Positions 46,450 through 58,515 of a stretch of 64,000 nucleotides of DNA are shown here, piece by piece (positions within the stretch are counted from its first letter, which is position 1; each line of letters opens with the position of its first letter). Source of the stretch: Pyrus communis. Its lineage: Eukaryota > Streptophyta > Magnoliopsida > Rosales > Rosaceae. Location: positions 15,728,317-15,792,316 of the forward strand of contig NC_084806.1 in NCBI RefSeq assembly GCF_963583255.1, in the 5' to 3' direction. The notes under the pieces are model-generated. The model worked only from the letters and a program-made list of their open reading frames with translations. It was not told where the DNA came from and made no database searches. Position numbers and translations under genes: made by a program.

Positions 46450-47084
46450 TCATCTCCTTCACACCTATTACCGCCCTGCAGAGACCTCGGACCCCCAAAC
46501 CACTATTCTTCCTCCTTTTTTGTCAAAATCGCAAATCTCACACCCAATTCTTTTTTTTCTCCATTGAAGTTTCTCGCCTTCATCTAGCACACGCCCATTC
46601 CTTCCTCCAACTTTTCCATCGATTCTAACCCAAATCTTTTCCAACCTCTTTCCACCAAAGATATCACACCCACCCACCATTATTTATTTATTATTTTAAA
46701 TTATTTTTTGTTTTTTCAAAATTTTTGTAATGAATTAAATAGGGGTTTAAGAGTCTTTTTATAAAAGAATAAATATGTTATTAACATTTTCATTAAATGG
46801 TGGGTGGAGAAATAAAACATCAGGGTGGGAATATCACCACTCTTAGTTTTTGAAGCACATGCATGTTGCAAGATGGAAGAAGATTTCATGCACTATGACA
46901 TTGCTATATTTATGTTGGATCTTGTACTCAAATTAAAAAGGAATACCCAACTTACGGTTGATTTTTTTAATTTATTTTATTTTTTTAAAATAAGGGGGTA
47001 GATAACCACAAAACTAACTTAATAAATTATCACAAACAGTTCAAGTCCTAGAGACTCTAATTATACAATCATATACATATGTTC

Positions 47085-47563
47085 CAATCCATTCAGATGA
47101 ATTTTCAAAATAGTGCTATTCAAGATTCATATTATAACTTCAATTAGCAAGACCGTCCGCCACAACGTTTTTTTCCCCGTTGACATAAACCAACACACAA
47201 TCTGCTATGTGTATCATAAATTGTCTGCATTTATCAATAATGTTGACAAAAGGATAAAAACTGATATTAGTTACAGTATTAATTAAATTAACTACTATAA
47301 CCGAGTCTATCTTCACACAAAGGCTTGAAATACTTTTGGTTATTGCAAACTATAGATCAAAATAAAGCCCCCAAATTTCAGCAACCATCACCTGGCCATT
47401 TGCCCAAGTTGACCGAAAACCCACGAAGCCAATCACCACTATTATCTCGTAATTCTCCTCCAAAACCTATACTTCCAAAAGTGTTAAGCCGAGAGCCATC
47501 CACATTAAGTTTCACCTTAGGCGGGTTCGAAGCTAGAGACAACGAAGGTTGTCTCTGACATTT
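47085..47563 (-). pseudogene. RNase H-domain fragment (LINE-derived)
   Basis: On the minus strand: PPKVKLNVDGSRLNTFGSIG, FGGELRDNSGDWLRGFSVNL, then after a frameshift NLGALF and Q/C NNQKYFKPLCEDRLGYSS. K-N-DG near the start is the first catalytic Asp region of the plant LINE-type RNase H. One frameshift and several stops. Further frame-shifted pieces reach about 47085. No RT attached. Confidence 0.7.
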
Positions 47564-47749
47564 TGGGGGTCCTCTGCGAATTTAATAAAAAGGCCCTTCT
47601 TATTAAAAATGGACAATATATTCATACAAAGCTCAACAAACAATATTTAAAATTAATTGAAATTAGCATCTCGCTCTTATTATTTTTAAACCAACAACAA
47701 CCCAACTTTTATTATTTTTGTTTTAAAAAAAAACATAAATGAAGTAATA

Positions 47750-47865
47750 AATTTTGGCATATCGGGTGAAAAAAAATATAGACAATATGTCAAATTGCCA
47801 AGTCAGCCATCAAATTGAAATTTGATATTTTGAATTTGACGTCTCCATTGGAGATGTTCTAATCT
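47750..47865. repeat. Partial copy of the 43563 MITE
   Basis: GGCATATCGGGTG, ATGTCAAATTGCCAAGTCAG and TTTGACGTCTCCATTGGAGA-TGTTCT align with the right third of 43563-43957. Confidence 0.6.
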
Positions 47866-48860
47866 CCAACATAAAATCATGATTTAGGATTCATCTATGA
47901 AAAAATAGAGCATAACTGAAAGGGAGATACGAAAATACGTTTGTATTGGTGGGAGAAAGTAATACACAAGTTTTTATTGCTAGAGGAAAGTAGAAAATTA
48001 ATATATTAAATATAAGCTTTGCTACTTATCAATTGTAATATAGATTAAATCATATGATGATAATTTTTCTTTTCAGTTTAAAGCTTTTTATTAGAAATTT
48101 ATACATATGTAATATATAGGAGGGTAAATTGTTTTGGGGCCTCTAAAAAATTCGGGGCCATGTGCCATTGCACCTTTTGCACACCCCCAACGCCCCCTCT
48201 GGAGACAACCGCACTATAGGACCATTACTGCATATAGTATGAAAATTAGAAGTGGTGCTTTTTGGTTTTAAAATTTTAATTTTAGTACTATTATGTTAAA
48301 TTTATTAATTGAATGAAAATTAGAAGTGGTGCATTTTGGTGAAAATGTCTCTTTAGACATGAAATTTAAATGAAGAGTTGCAACTTTTGACTCTCAAGAA
48401 TAGTCACATATTTTCAAAAGAGACATGTACTTCTATAAATAGGCAAATCCTCTTGTAGTCATGAATCACTTTTTTATTATTCACATAATAATACAGAGTC
48501 GTTAAGTCCATATGAGAAAGTTATTGAGCCTATATGAGAGAGTTTTCAACACAATCGTGGTTTATTGGAGTCATGTGAGTTGAAGTGCTATTATTACAAT
48601 CTTGGGAGACAAACGTTGATCAACCATGAGCACCGTAGTGGAAAGTAAACTTGTTTTAAAGATTGAATGTCTAACATTTGGCTCAACTGATTTCAAATTT
48701 TTCTAATTCATTATGTCACATTCATTTAACATTTGGTTGATCATGTGCACGCTTTAAATTGTGTATGCACTTAGATGATAATTTATGAATTTTATATATG
48801 ATCAATATAGCAATAAGACCTTAATTTTCCAACACTTATAAATTAAAAATCAAGCCTAAG
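47866..48860. other. Intergenic, nothing recognised
   Basis: AT-rich; a GTGTACTTCTATAAATAGGC stretch near 48425 resembles a TATA-like site but has no gene next to it. Confidence 0.35.
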
Positions 48861-48861
48861 T

Positions 48862-48864
48862 ACA

Positions 48865-48886
<22 letters not shown>
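48862..48886. repeat. (AT)n microsatellite
   Basis: About 12 AT units, then a T-run. Confidence 0.85.
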
Positions 48887-48895
<9 letters not shown>

Positions 48896-48902
48896 TTTAA
48901 AA

Positions 48903-49070
48903 TAATGCTAGAAAGATCAAAATTTTAAACTAAATTTGCAAACGAATTGATGTGTCACTAATAGAAAATAAGCACGTTAATCAACATTTAAGTAATAAAC
49001 CAATCATCAACAATCACATAATTTGATTTGCAAATTTGATTTAAAAATTTTAATCTCGCTAGCACTATCT
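48903..49070. repeat. MITE-like inverted repeat
   Basis: AATGCTAGAAAGATCAAAAT...AAATTTGCAAA on the left is inverted as AGTGCTAGCGAGATTAAAAT...AAATTTGCAAA on the right. No coding potential. Confidence 0.6.
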
Positions 49071-49369
49071 TCTTTAAAAAAAAAAAAAAAAACATGCATG
49101 AAATTGTGAGCGTCAAACTACTCGACCAACAATCAAGCCGACGTGGGCTATGCAACGCTTTTAGAGTTCTGTTGATTAAGAACATTCATTCATTACTCAC
49201 AATCATGCGTTTTGACTCTTTCATTTTTTAACGTTACTTATATAATAAACAAAAAAAAGTTGGATTGCACAATAGGTAAAGTATATTTCCATTGAAAATA
49301 AAATACTTTTTCAGGCAATAATGTTGCGAAGGTCAAATTGGATACAATTGGCTACAGGAGAAACGAGAT

Positions 49370-49505
49370 GAGATGTATTGTCCCCACATCTCTTTTTACT
49401 TCTCACATGTTTTCTTAATTTTTAATCGTCGGATCGAATGAATTGAAGAAGATCAAATGAGAGAAATTAAAAATGAATGTGTGAGAAACAAAAAAATGTA
49501 TGTGA
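49370..49505. repeat. MITE-like inverted repeat
   Basis: TTTTTACTTCTCACATGTTT...TTAATTTTTAA and the inverted right arm (TTTGTTTCTCACACATTCAT-TTTTAATT) pair around a short centre. Boundaries approximate. Confidence 0.45.
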
Positions 49506-49722
49506 ATATCACACTCCAAACTAGATTAGACTGGAACAAAAGTAAAAAACGACATTAGATTCACAATTTCTTTTCATATAATGTGGAGTCCTTAATATAC
49601 TTTTCTTATTAATATTTGTTGTTGTATGTACCGTCAAACCAGTAATAAAGTGAATATCTGGTTTAAAAGTGACCTTCTGGAAGTCCTTGTGTTGGCATTC
49701 CCGCACTTTTTTTCATTTTTCT

Positions 49723-49901
49723 AGTAGTATTTTTCTTCATTTGTAAACGAGAGGTCTTAGATTCGATTCTCGTCAGAAGCGAATTTGAACCACATTATTG
49801 TTAACCCATTGTGAGGCTAAGCCTACTCCATCTCCCTTAGTATAAATAATATTGTTTATTAAGAAAATAAAAAATAAAAAATAAAAAATAAAAAATAAAA
49901 G
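49723..49901 (+). mobile_element. SINE family A copy with A-rich tail
   Basis: CTTCATTTGTAAACGAG, AGATTCGATTCTCGTC (B box) and GCGAATTTGAACCACATTAT, ending in (AAAAAT)n. This is the best tail in the window. Confidence 0.7.
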
Positions 49902-50095
49902 GTGAAGGAGGGGCTACACATCCAAATACCTTTTTCATAAAAAGGAATTTTTTAAAAAAGATTCAAAATTTTTTTTGTGAGGCTAAGCTTACTCCATCTC
50001 CTAGGTGTAGATAATATCATATGTTAAAAAAAAAATAAATAAAAAAAGAGAGGAGGGGCTACACATCCAAATACCTTTTTCATAAAAAGGAAAAT
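49812..50095 (+). repeat. Imperfect tandem duplication of the SINE 3' part plus flank
   Basis: TGTGAGGCTAAGCCTACTCC...GAGGGGCTACACATCCAAAT-ACCTTTTTCATAAAAAGG is followed at 49977 by a second copy of the same order, with a shorter A-rich segment. The duplication thus postdates the SINE insertion. Confidence 0.8.
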
Positions 50096-51349
50096 TTTTA
50101 AAAGGATTTGGAATATTTTTTTTGTTAAATGATAGATTTTGTTAGATTAGATTTTAGATTAGTAATCTGAAGGAGTTTGAACCCATACTGTCATGAAAGA
50201 ATTCTACATCTTTCCATTAATGTGGTAAACAGCCACTTACGATTCAGATTTCTTTTGGAATATATTTAGAGTATTTGCTGAGTAAAGTGAAAACGTTCTT
50301 AACTGGCATGTATTTAAGGATATTTATTTTTATTTGATTAAAAAAAAAAAAACAGATTTTACTCAAATGGATGAAGAGACGATATATATTGTAATTAGTT
50401 TGATATCTAGATGTTGTAAGATGCAAGATAATCCCCCACATCGGATAATATCTTGTAAGGGCATATTACAGGTTTAGACACTTAATCATATTGGCAATTT
50501 GTTTGATGATAGAATATAAACTTTTTTATGGTGTTAGAGTATGTTAGTTCACGTGTGAAACTCAATAATCACATATGTTCCAAGTTAGTTAATATGTATT
50601 ATACACGTTCTAGCGTGAATGTCATCACACGAGAGGTGTGTGTGAAGAAAATGTTCCACATTAGAAAGTTCAGCTAATAATGAGTTGTGTCATCCTCTAT
50701 CACCAATTAGTTTTAGAGTGAAATGTGAGCCCCATACACACATTTAACTTGTGAGTAATTTTTTGATGTATTTGAAATCCTGTCACATGACATTATTATT
50801 ACTCTCAAATTATAACTTGTGAATTTATTTTTCCTTAATTTCCCTAGAAGTTAAACAAATGATTCATGTTGTTCAACCTTATCATAACACGTAGAATAGT
50901 ACGCAACATAACTAGTATTCCGAGTACCTATAAAAATTTAATCTTTGCTATTTTACACAATTTTTTTTTTTGTCCGACGATTGATTTGGATAGATTTTGC
51001 TCGATTACACGATATTGTCTCGCGCGAGATTTGTAATGGGACAAAAAATTTATCATCCTTGAGAAAAAATGGTGCAAACATTAATTGTCTTAAATGCTGG
51101 GTACGAAAATCAGCACTTTGATTGCTTGATGGCAAGCACTCGCGCTCCTATTGAATGCTTGCATTGAAGGAGACGAGAACTGAGTGAGTATTGAATCTTA
51201 TACGGACGAGACAATTTATGATGCAAAAGGATAGAATGCACCGGATCCCTTGTTACAAGTACATCATCCGATCCACCAACTAAATTTATGGTTTTTTTGG
51301 GCTACTTGGGGAAGGCTAAAATCGTTTTCGCAAATACTAATTACAATTT
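50096..51349. other. Intergenic, nothing recognised
   Basis: AT-rich; includes a poly-A run at 50340 and GC-normal text at 50980-51250 without supported genes. Confidence 0.4.
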
Positions 51350-51417
51350 AGTAGTATTTCTCTTCATTTGTAAGTGAACGGTCGTACAATTAATTCTTGT
51401 TAAAAGCGAATTTGAAA
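51350..51417 (+). mobile_element. SINE family A, 5' half (split by Copia element)
   Basis: AGTATTTCTCTTCATTTGTA through AAAAGCGAATTTGAA matches the family up to the point where CCACATTATTG should follow; that part appears at 58773 beyond the Copia element. Confidence 0.75.
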
Positions 51418-51675
51418 TGTTATAGCTTATTTTATCTAACAAGGTTAAGGGGGGCCGGCGGCAAGGGTAGAGAGATTGAGAGAGATGTGTTTGTAGAATT
51501 GTAGGGGAATGTGTGTGTTATCCTTCCTACATAGTGCCTTTATTTATAGTAGTAAAAAGGAAAGAAGAAAATCCTTCATCCCCATAGAATACAAGTTGTA
51601 AGAGGAAAGGATAACTAGACTCAAATCTAATATAGGATTTACACAATCACACTTAAACTAGGAAAGTTTACAAAA
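51418..51675 (-). repeat. 3' LTR of the Copia element
   Basis: 258 bp from TGTTATAGCTTATTTTATC to AAGTTTACAAAA; pairs with 58516-58772. Confidence 0.9.
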
Positions 51676-52109
51676 CCCCCCCTTGAGCGTGTAAATACTC
51701 AAGGTAGATTTAGCATCATGCAGAAGTTGAGGAAGTTGACTCGTCAGCACTGATTCTAAGGAACAACGCTTGTTCTCAATAAGGTAGGAACTTGCATAAG
51801 TAGTAAGTCTCATTAAAAAAAAAAACCCTAAGGCTATGACAAAACCCCGAGAAGGGACAAAATCCATAGTCTAAGGAAAAATGTGGGAGAAATGCAAAGT
51901 CAAAAAAAACGTCTACAGGACATCATCAGGGATATGACTATTCCAAGGTGGGTGTCTCATTAAAACCTAGTTAGGTAGCAAAAACCCATTGGGAAAATGC
52001 TCCTAATTGGGGGGAAAAAGAGTACATTAAGATCAAGCAAGTATTCTTCAGGATAGTCCCCTTGAGTTTGACACAATTCTAAAGAGAAATAGCAATGTTA
52101 CAACTCAGA

Positions 52110-55100
52110 AAGTTTACGCATACCAATTCCATGAACAAGCTTCTGAAGCATCATCTTCAGCAGTGATTTGGTGAAGAGGTCGACTAGATTGTCATGTGAA
52201 CGGATTTGCATGACTTCAATCTTCTGATGCTCTTGTTGTTGATGTGAAAACAATTTCGCCACAATATGCTTGGTGTTGTCTCCTTTGATATAACCCTTCT
52301 TGAGCTATTCGATGCATGTTGCGTTGTCTTCAAAGATTGTTGTAGGGACATCTATGACGGGGTAAAGATCGCAGGAGTTTCGAATATGGCCCACTATTAC
52401 TCTCAACCAAAAGCATTCCCGAGTTGCTTCATGTAAGGCGATAATTTCAGCATAGTTAGACGAAGTGGCAACTAAGGTCTATTTAGTTGCATCCAAGAGA
52501 TTGTGGTGCCTCCAACGGTAAAGACATAACCCATTTAAGAACGCACCTTGTATGAATTAGACACTATCCTGCGTCGACATAACCAACAAGGCGAGAATCG
52601 ACCTGAGAAGCAGATGGTGCGACATCACTCGAGGATCTGTAAGGATAGAACAAGCCCAAATTCGTATTACCCTTAAGATAACAGAAGATATCTTTCATGC
52701 TAGTCCACTGTCTACGTTTATGTGCATTACTGTATCTTGCCAAAAGATTAACAACAAAGGAGATGTCGGGTCTAGTGCTAAGTACAATAAAGCGCCTATC
52801 GCACTTACATAAGGAACTTCAGGCTCCAAAATCTCTTCATCATCCTCCTTTGGATGGAAGGGATCTCGTTTCGCATCTAGCAATCGAACGACCATAAGAG
52901 TACTCGAAGGCTTCGCTTTATCTTTATTAAAGTGGCGCAACACCTTCTGGGTGTAGTTCGATTGATGTACTAGGATTCCATCCAAACAGTGCTTCATCTC
53001 AAGACTGAGACAATATCGACTCTTAACTAGATCTTTCATCTTAAATTCTGACTTCAGGTGCGCGGCAGTTCTTGCGATCTCTCTAGGAGTTCCGATGAGA
53101 TTCGTATCATCGACATATACTGTAACAATCACGAATCCGGAATGTGACTTCTTAATGAACACACAATGGCATAGTTCATTGCTCACATATCCCTGACTAG
53201 TCAAATACTCACTCAAACAGTTATACCATATTCTTCCAGATTGTTTCAAATCGTAGAATGAATGCCTCAACTGAATTCAAAACGTGTTCTGGGGTTTGGA
53301 AATATTTGAACCAGTCAATGTAAGTCCTTCGGGAACTTTCATATAAATTTTCGTATCAAGATCTCCATAAAGATACATAGTTACTATGTCCATCAGCTGC
53401 ATACTCAGTTTTTCGAAAACTACCAAACTGATAAGGTAGCGAAAAGTAATCACATCTATAATGGGTGAATAAGTTTCGTTATGGTCAATCCCGGGGCATT
53501 GTTAGAAGCCTTGTGCAACAAGACGAGCTTTGTAATGCATATTTTCGTTCTTCTCATTATGCTTTCGAAAGAAAACCCATTTATAGCCAACGAGCTTCAT
53601 ATGTGGAGGAGTAGGAGCTACAGGTCTAAACAAAGTTTAACTTGGATTGCTTGTTTCCAATTTGACCAATCAGTTTTATGTCGACATTCATCAACGGAAC
53701 GCGGTTCAATGTCATCGCTCAACATGATCTTAATAGCTATTGCATATGCTAATGCATAGTCAATGATCATCTTATTTCTACACCACACATTATCTAAGCT
53801 ATCATAATAGACTGAAATCTCACGATTCTCGGAAGGAGGATTCATCTTTTCAAGGACGTTTCCATAATCTAGAATTCCTCATGAATTTGATAGAATGAGT
53901 AAGCGATAGTCGGATTAACGGTAAGCTGTTCGGGACCTTGTGCCGTGGATTTCCTTTTCCGAAGGTGTGAATCCTTTGAACTAAGAGGTCTGCCACACTT
54001 TGTGTAGGGGTAAATGATTGACTAGCTATTAATGTACATGGATCACCAAGATTGGCGTCCCAGGCCTCCAGGAGAGAAGTCTGTTGTACATTTGGTACAT
54101 CCATCTTTGCAGGCGTATTCGCAGCTCTAATATGCAATCTTGTCACTCGCGCTAGATTGGTGAAAGCATCTAGCATGCTATGAGCTATGCTTTGGAGATC
54201 TAATTTGTGCTGCACTTTAGTTTTAGATTGAGCGGTGCGTGGATCTAAATGAGACAAAGTGGGAGTCGTCCACGATAATTTGCATCGTTCTTCAGAAACG
54301 TTGACGTTCTTATCTCCCCCTAATGACGGGAATATTGTCTTATAAATGTGACAATGCACGAAATGAGTAGTAAACAGATCGCCTGTCAATGGTTCTAAGT
54401 AACAAATAATCAAAGAAGAATCATATCCGACATAGATTCCAATCCTTTGCTGAGGCCCTATTTTTGTACATAAGGGCGGCGAAATCAGCACATATACTAC
54501 ACAACCAAAAACGCCCAAATGCATTATGTTAGGTTCGTATTCGATAACCAACTGAAGGCCACTAAATGATTGTGTCGCAACAGGCCTCAGGCGGACCAAC
54601 TTTACTGCGTGCAATATTGTATGGCCCCAAGCAGCGATGAGCTTGGTATGTATGACTAATGATCCAGCAATCATTTGTAAGTGCTTAATGAAAGCCTTTG
54701 CCAGGGTGTTTTGGGTGTGAACATAAGGTACGGGATGTTCAACTTCAACCCTAACTGACATGCAATAGTCATCAAAAGTTTTAGATGTGAATTCTCTAGC
54801 ATTATCCAATCGAATAAACTTGATCGGATAATCAAGGTAGTGAGGCCTGAGCTTGATAACTTGAGCCAACAGTTTGGAGAATGCAGCGTTCCTTATGGAC
54901 AACAAGCACATGTGTGACCAACATGTGGAAGCATCAACCAAAACCATAAAGTATATAAATGGTCCGCATGGAGGGTGAATCGGTCTACAAATTTCCCTGT
55001 GAATCCGTTGTAGAAAAATGGAAGGATTCGAACGAATCTTGTCATTAGAAGGTTTAGTAATAAGCTTTCCCATAGAACATGTTTGGCATACGATTCCTTG

Positions 55101-55430
55101 GATCGAACCTAAGCTTCGGGTTAGTGGATGCCCGTGTGATGATTTGAGGATTCAGCGCAATGTTATTCATCCAGGATGTCCTAAACGATCATGCCAAAGT
55201 GTAATTTCATGCGTGGTCCTAGTAGTAGGGTTGGCCACGAAGTAGCATTCTATGGGGCGTATGATCATAACATACAGACCACTCGGGATACGCTCCATTT
55301 TCTCTAGAATACGCTTCTGGCCATATTCGTAAGAAGTTATGCATAGAAATTTAACTCCATTTTCTATGTGGGTTTCATCGTGGTAATTGTTATCTCTAAT
55401 ATCCTTGAAACTTAACAATGTTTTTCTGGA
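52110..55430 (-). pseudogene. Copia pol remnant (pre-integrase, IN, RT, RNase H)
   Basis: Pre-integrase at 55167-55418 ends LWHDRLGHPG. IN lies in the 407-codon frame 53850-55073. The first catalytic Asp position holds Glu (E27 in HREICRP), D90 in RLDNA is kept, and the third position, exactly 36 residues on, is Lys (K126, NTLAKAF) where the family has Glu. IN is therefore predicted dead. RT begins at 53618-53845 (DWSNWKQAIQV) and continues after frame breaks to 52695-53270, which keeps YDLKQSGRIWYN and the catalytic VYVDD (residues 51-55). RNase H decays from about 52690; its C-terminal LVDLFTKSLLKMMLQKLVHG and GMRKLSEL end near 52110. Confidence 0.88.
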
Positions 55431-55729
55431 ACATGGAGAATAGAGTGCCTTAGCAATCGATCATATGCATAAAAGTTCTGAAAACAAATAGCAATTCAAA
55501 ATAATTTCATTTATTCAAGGATAGTAATTAATTAAAACTTAATATCCAAAAAAAAATCACCAACAAATAATCAAAACATAAAGGAAAATTGTTCAAAAAT
55601 CAACCAAAAACAAAGGGAGTGGGTTAGGCCCCATTGTGCAATTTTAACTAACTAAAATTGTTTATGTCTAAGATTCTAATCTTCCTTAGGGGTGGCATCT
55701 TCTTGAAAGTCAGAAACTAGCATCTTTAT

Positions 55730-56648
55730 AGTCTCCGGCTCGTCCACGTGCACGAAGTTTGATTCAAACTTTTTACGATGAGAATGATATTCAGCTACAA
55801 CCGTTTGGAGTGCTCGGCAAACATGGGACCAATGATCCTTTGAACAACAGCGATATCATATGTCTGCATCCATGGTTTCAGGTGCTTTGCCCTTATTCTT
55901 GAAGTTCAGGGCCTTGGGAGCGAGGTTTGAATGTTTATAGGCTTTGTTTCCTCCCTTAGATGGGCCTTGACTCTGTTGATCTTCGCATGGTGGCTTCTGG
56001 CCACCCTTACCATGCCTCTTTTGGCGTTTTGGGTGTTGATTTGTGCTATAATGTCCTTCAGGCACAGTAGTCGCCCTAGTAGGTCGAGCTTGATGATTCT
56101 TCATCAGCAGCTGGTTTTTCTTTTCAGCAAGAAGTAGAACAAAGATCAAATCCGAGAACTTAGTGAACTTCTGAGCTCTATATTGTTGTTGCAAGATAAT
56201 ATTAGAAGCAGATCGAATAGGTCTTCTCTAGGAGATCCTCTTGGTCAAAGTTTCGTTACAAAACTTGAGAAGTGATCAGATTTGACAAACTTCAAAATTA
56301 TATTCATTCACAGACTTAAAGTCTTGGAAGCACAAATGCTGCCATTCATGTCTTGCTTCAGGCAAGAATATGTCCTTTTGGTGGTCAAAATGATTAACAA
56401 ACGCAACCCATAGTGCATGTGGATCCTCCTCACCAAGGTATTCAGTTTACAAGGCGTCATGGATGTCTTTGGATGAAGATCATAACAGTGGATTTTTCAA
56501 CTTCACAAACAAGGTTGTCCATCTCTTCTTTAATGGCGAGATGCAAGTTCTCTGTAGTGAGGTGGAGCTTTACATCTTGGACCCACTTGAGGTAGTTCCT
56601 TCCAGAGACCTCCAAAGCGATGAAGTCAAGTTCATTGAAATTCGACAT
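55730..56648 (-). pseudogene. Copia gag remnant with broken zinc knuckle
   Basis: Starts at ATG 56648 (MSNFNELDFIALEVSGRNYL), the usual Copia gag opening, with KWVQDVKLHL. After frame breaks the basic C-terminal part is at 55856-56194. The zinc knuckle CX2CX4HX4C would follow, but its first Cys codon is TGA (55856-55858), immediately before YRCCSKDHWSHVC. Other stops lie between the two blocks. Confidence 0.82.
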
Positions 56649-58249
56649 GTTCCTATAACAAAATAGATGGACAAGATGTGGTTAGTGTAATGGAGAAAAA
56701 TCAATCCATTCACATAGGAGTAGAACATACAGGTTCTAATAGACATGTATTGGTTGAATTTTGCATGAAAAAACTTCAGGTTTTCATGGGTGATGTTTTT
56801 AAATGAAAACTTCAGGTTTTCAAATAAGGCATGTTTTTAAGAAACTTCAGGTTTTGAAATAATTATGAACTTTAGGTTCATATGTTCCTGCAGGCAAACA
56901 CAAATATACACACAAAAATATGCAACAAGAATATATGCAAATAGAACTTCAGGTCTACAATTATAATTGAATTAATTAGTTGGACTTCGGGCCAAATTTA
57001 AAGTGTGGGTGAAAAATATAAAACCCATTGGACCTAAAATAATTAGGCAAATAAATTCGGGGCCCAAAAGAAGGCTAAGCCCACGGGTGGCTTAATAAAA
57101 TGGGTGTTGTGCATCCCAGGCCCAAGAATGGGCTGGGTTTGGTCTTGGGTTAAGCAAGCGTGCAGGCCTTTACATCAAAGGTAATTGGGCTGGATGCGCA
57201 AGCCTGAAAAAAAATAAAAGGAAGTTCTGTAAAGGGCACGGCTCGCCTGTGATGCGGCACATAGGAGACTGTAAGAGCCCAGTGGGCTCAATTGCATCTG
57301 TGGGCCAGATCATCACCAAAGCCCAATAGGCTGGTGATGTGGATCGAAAAAACAACGGCATAAGCAAGGCCCAAAGTCGTGGGTGCTGTGCGAATTGACC
57401 AAGAGGAAATCGAGGTCCGTTAGGGCTCGGGTGTGATTTCTAGGCTACCCCAGTGGCGCTAGGTGTGGGGATCTGCCGGATTCAGTCGACGGCGTCGCTT
57501 TAGGTGACGTTTCCATGGTCAATGCAAGCTATGGTTTGTTGGAGAACCAATTATTTGTCGGTGGAGATGAAATCTCAATGGCAGGGGATGGGGAACTGAA
57601 GGAATTCAACTGAATTCGAATGAAAAACCCATGAATTTTTTTGGAATTTCGAGAAATCGTTGGTGAAAACGATGTGTTTTGTCCAATTTACACTACTACA
57701 GGTCGTGTTTCGTTGGAAAAATCGATGAGGAGGACTTGGGCTTTAAGCCGTGGGTTGGGACAAGGTGCTTTAAACACACCGTTTTCGGTTCTTGCGGCCT
57801 GGTTTCCATATTGGGCTTGGCTTGCCAGGTTGTCGTGGCCTGCTAGCCTGGTGCTGACAGCTTGCACGGTGCAAGGTCGAGGGTTCGAAGAACCCCATTG
57901 TTTCACGATTTCAATTCAATTCATATATAATTCAATTTGATGCATATGCAATTCAATAATTTTATTGCATACATAATTTGATGCAATTCATGGCAAATAT
58001 CAAATTCACATAATTCAACAATTATGAATATAATGCATACACAATTTATGTAAAATCTAAAATTCGAAAAACGTAAAGTTGGGTCATGCATTATGGTGAA
58101 TGTTCATGCTATTAGGGCTGCAAAAATATCGAGATAAAAACCGTTGTTTTGAAAGAACCTAATTGCGTGATGATATGGATGAACTAGTTCGATGCAGAAA
58201 TTCTCCTCGTCAAATTCCTAAGCGTAGTGGTAAAAGCGTGCTAATAACG
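56649..58249 (-). other. Long 5' leader of the Copia element
   Basis: About 1.6 kb between gag and the LTR, unusually long for Copia. It has scattered repeats of ACTTCAGGTTTT (56770-56860) and a GC-richer part at 57080-57900 with open but unrecognised frames. It might contain captured sequence; I cannot name a donor. Confidence 0.5.
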
Positions 58250-58452
58250 TGTTGTAGCCTATTTTATCTGACAAGGTTAAGGGGGGCCAGCGGCAAGGGT
58301 AAAGGGATTAAAATAGATGTGTTTGTAGAATTGTAGAGGAATGTGTGTGTTATCCCTCCTACATAGTGCCTTTATTTACAGTTGTAAAAAGGAGAGAAGA
58401 AATTCCTTCGTCCCCAAGGAATACAAGTTGTAATAGAAAAGGATAACTAGAG
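58250..58452 (-). repeat. Extra truncated LTR of the Copia element
   Basis: TGTTGTAGCCTATTTTATCT onward, about 95 percent like the other two LTRs by eye but stopping at ACTAGA, then continuing as leader sequence (58453-58515) that repeats the stretch ending at 58249. Confidence 0.85.
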
Positions 58453-58515
58453 GTTTGATGCAAAAAATCTCCTCGTCAAATTCCTAAGCGTAGTGGTAGG
58501 AGCATGCTGATAACG

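Larger units (their letters stand above)
43971..46842. mobile_element. Inverted-repeat DNA element (family X) split by a solo LTR
   Basis: Left end GGGTGCTACTAGACCAACCA and inverted right end GAGTGGTGATATTCCCACCC align with each other and with both ends of the element at 37160. The 8-bp repeat TTAGTTTT flanks it (43963-43970 and 46843-46850). Without the solo LTR (2196 bp plus 5 bp) about 671 bp remain, close to the 681 bp of its relative. A 65-bp tandem duplication lies near its left end. Confidence 0.65.
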
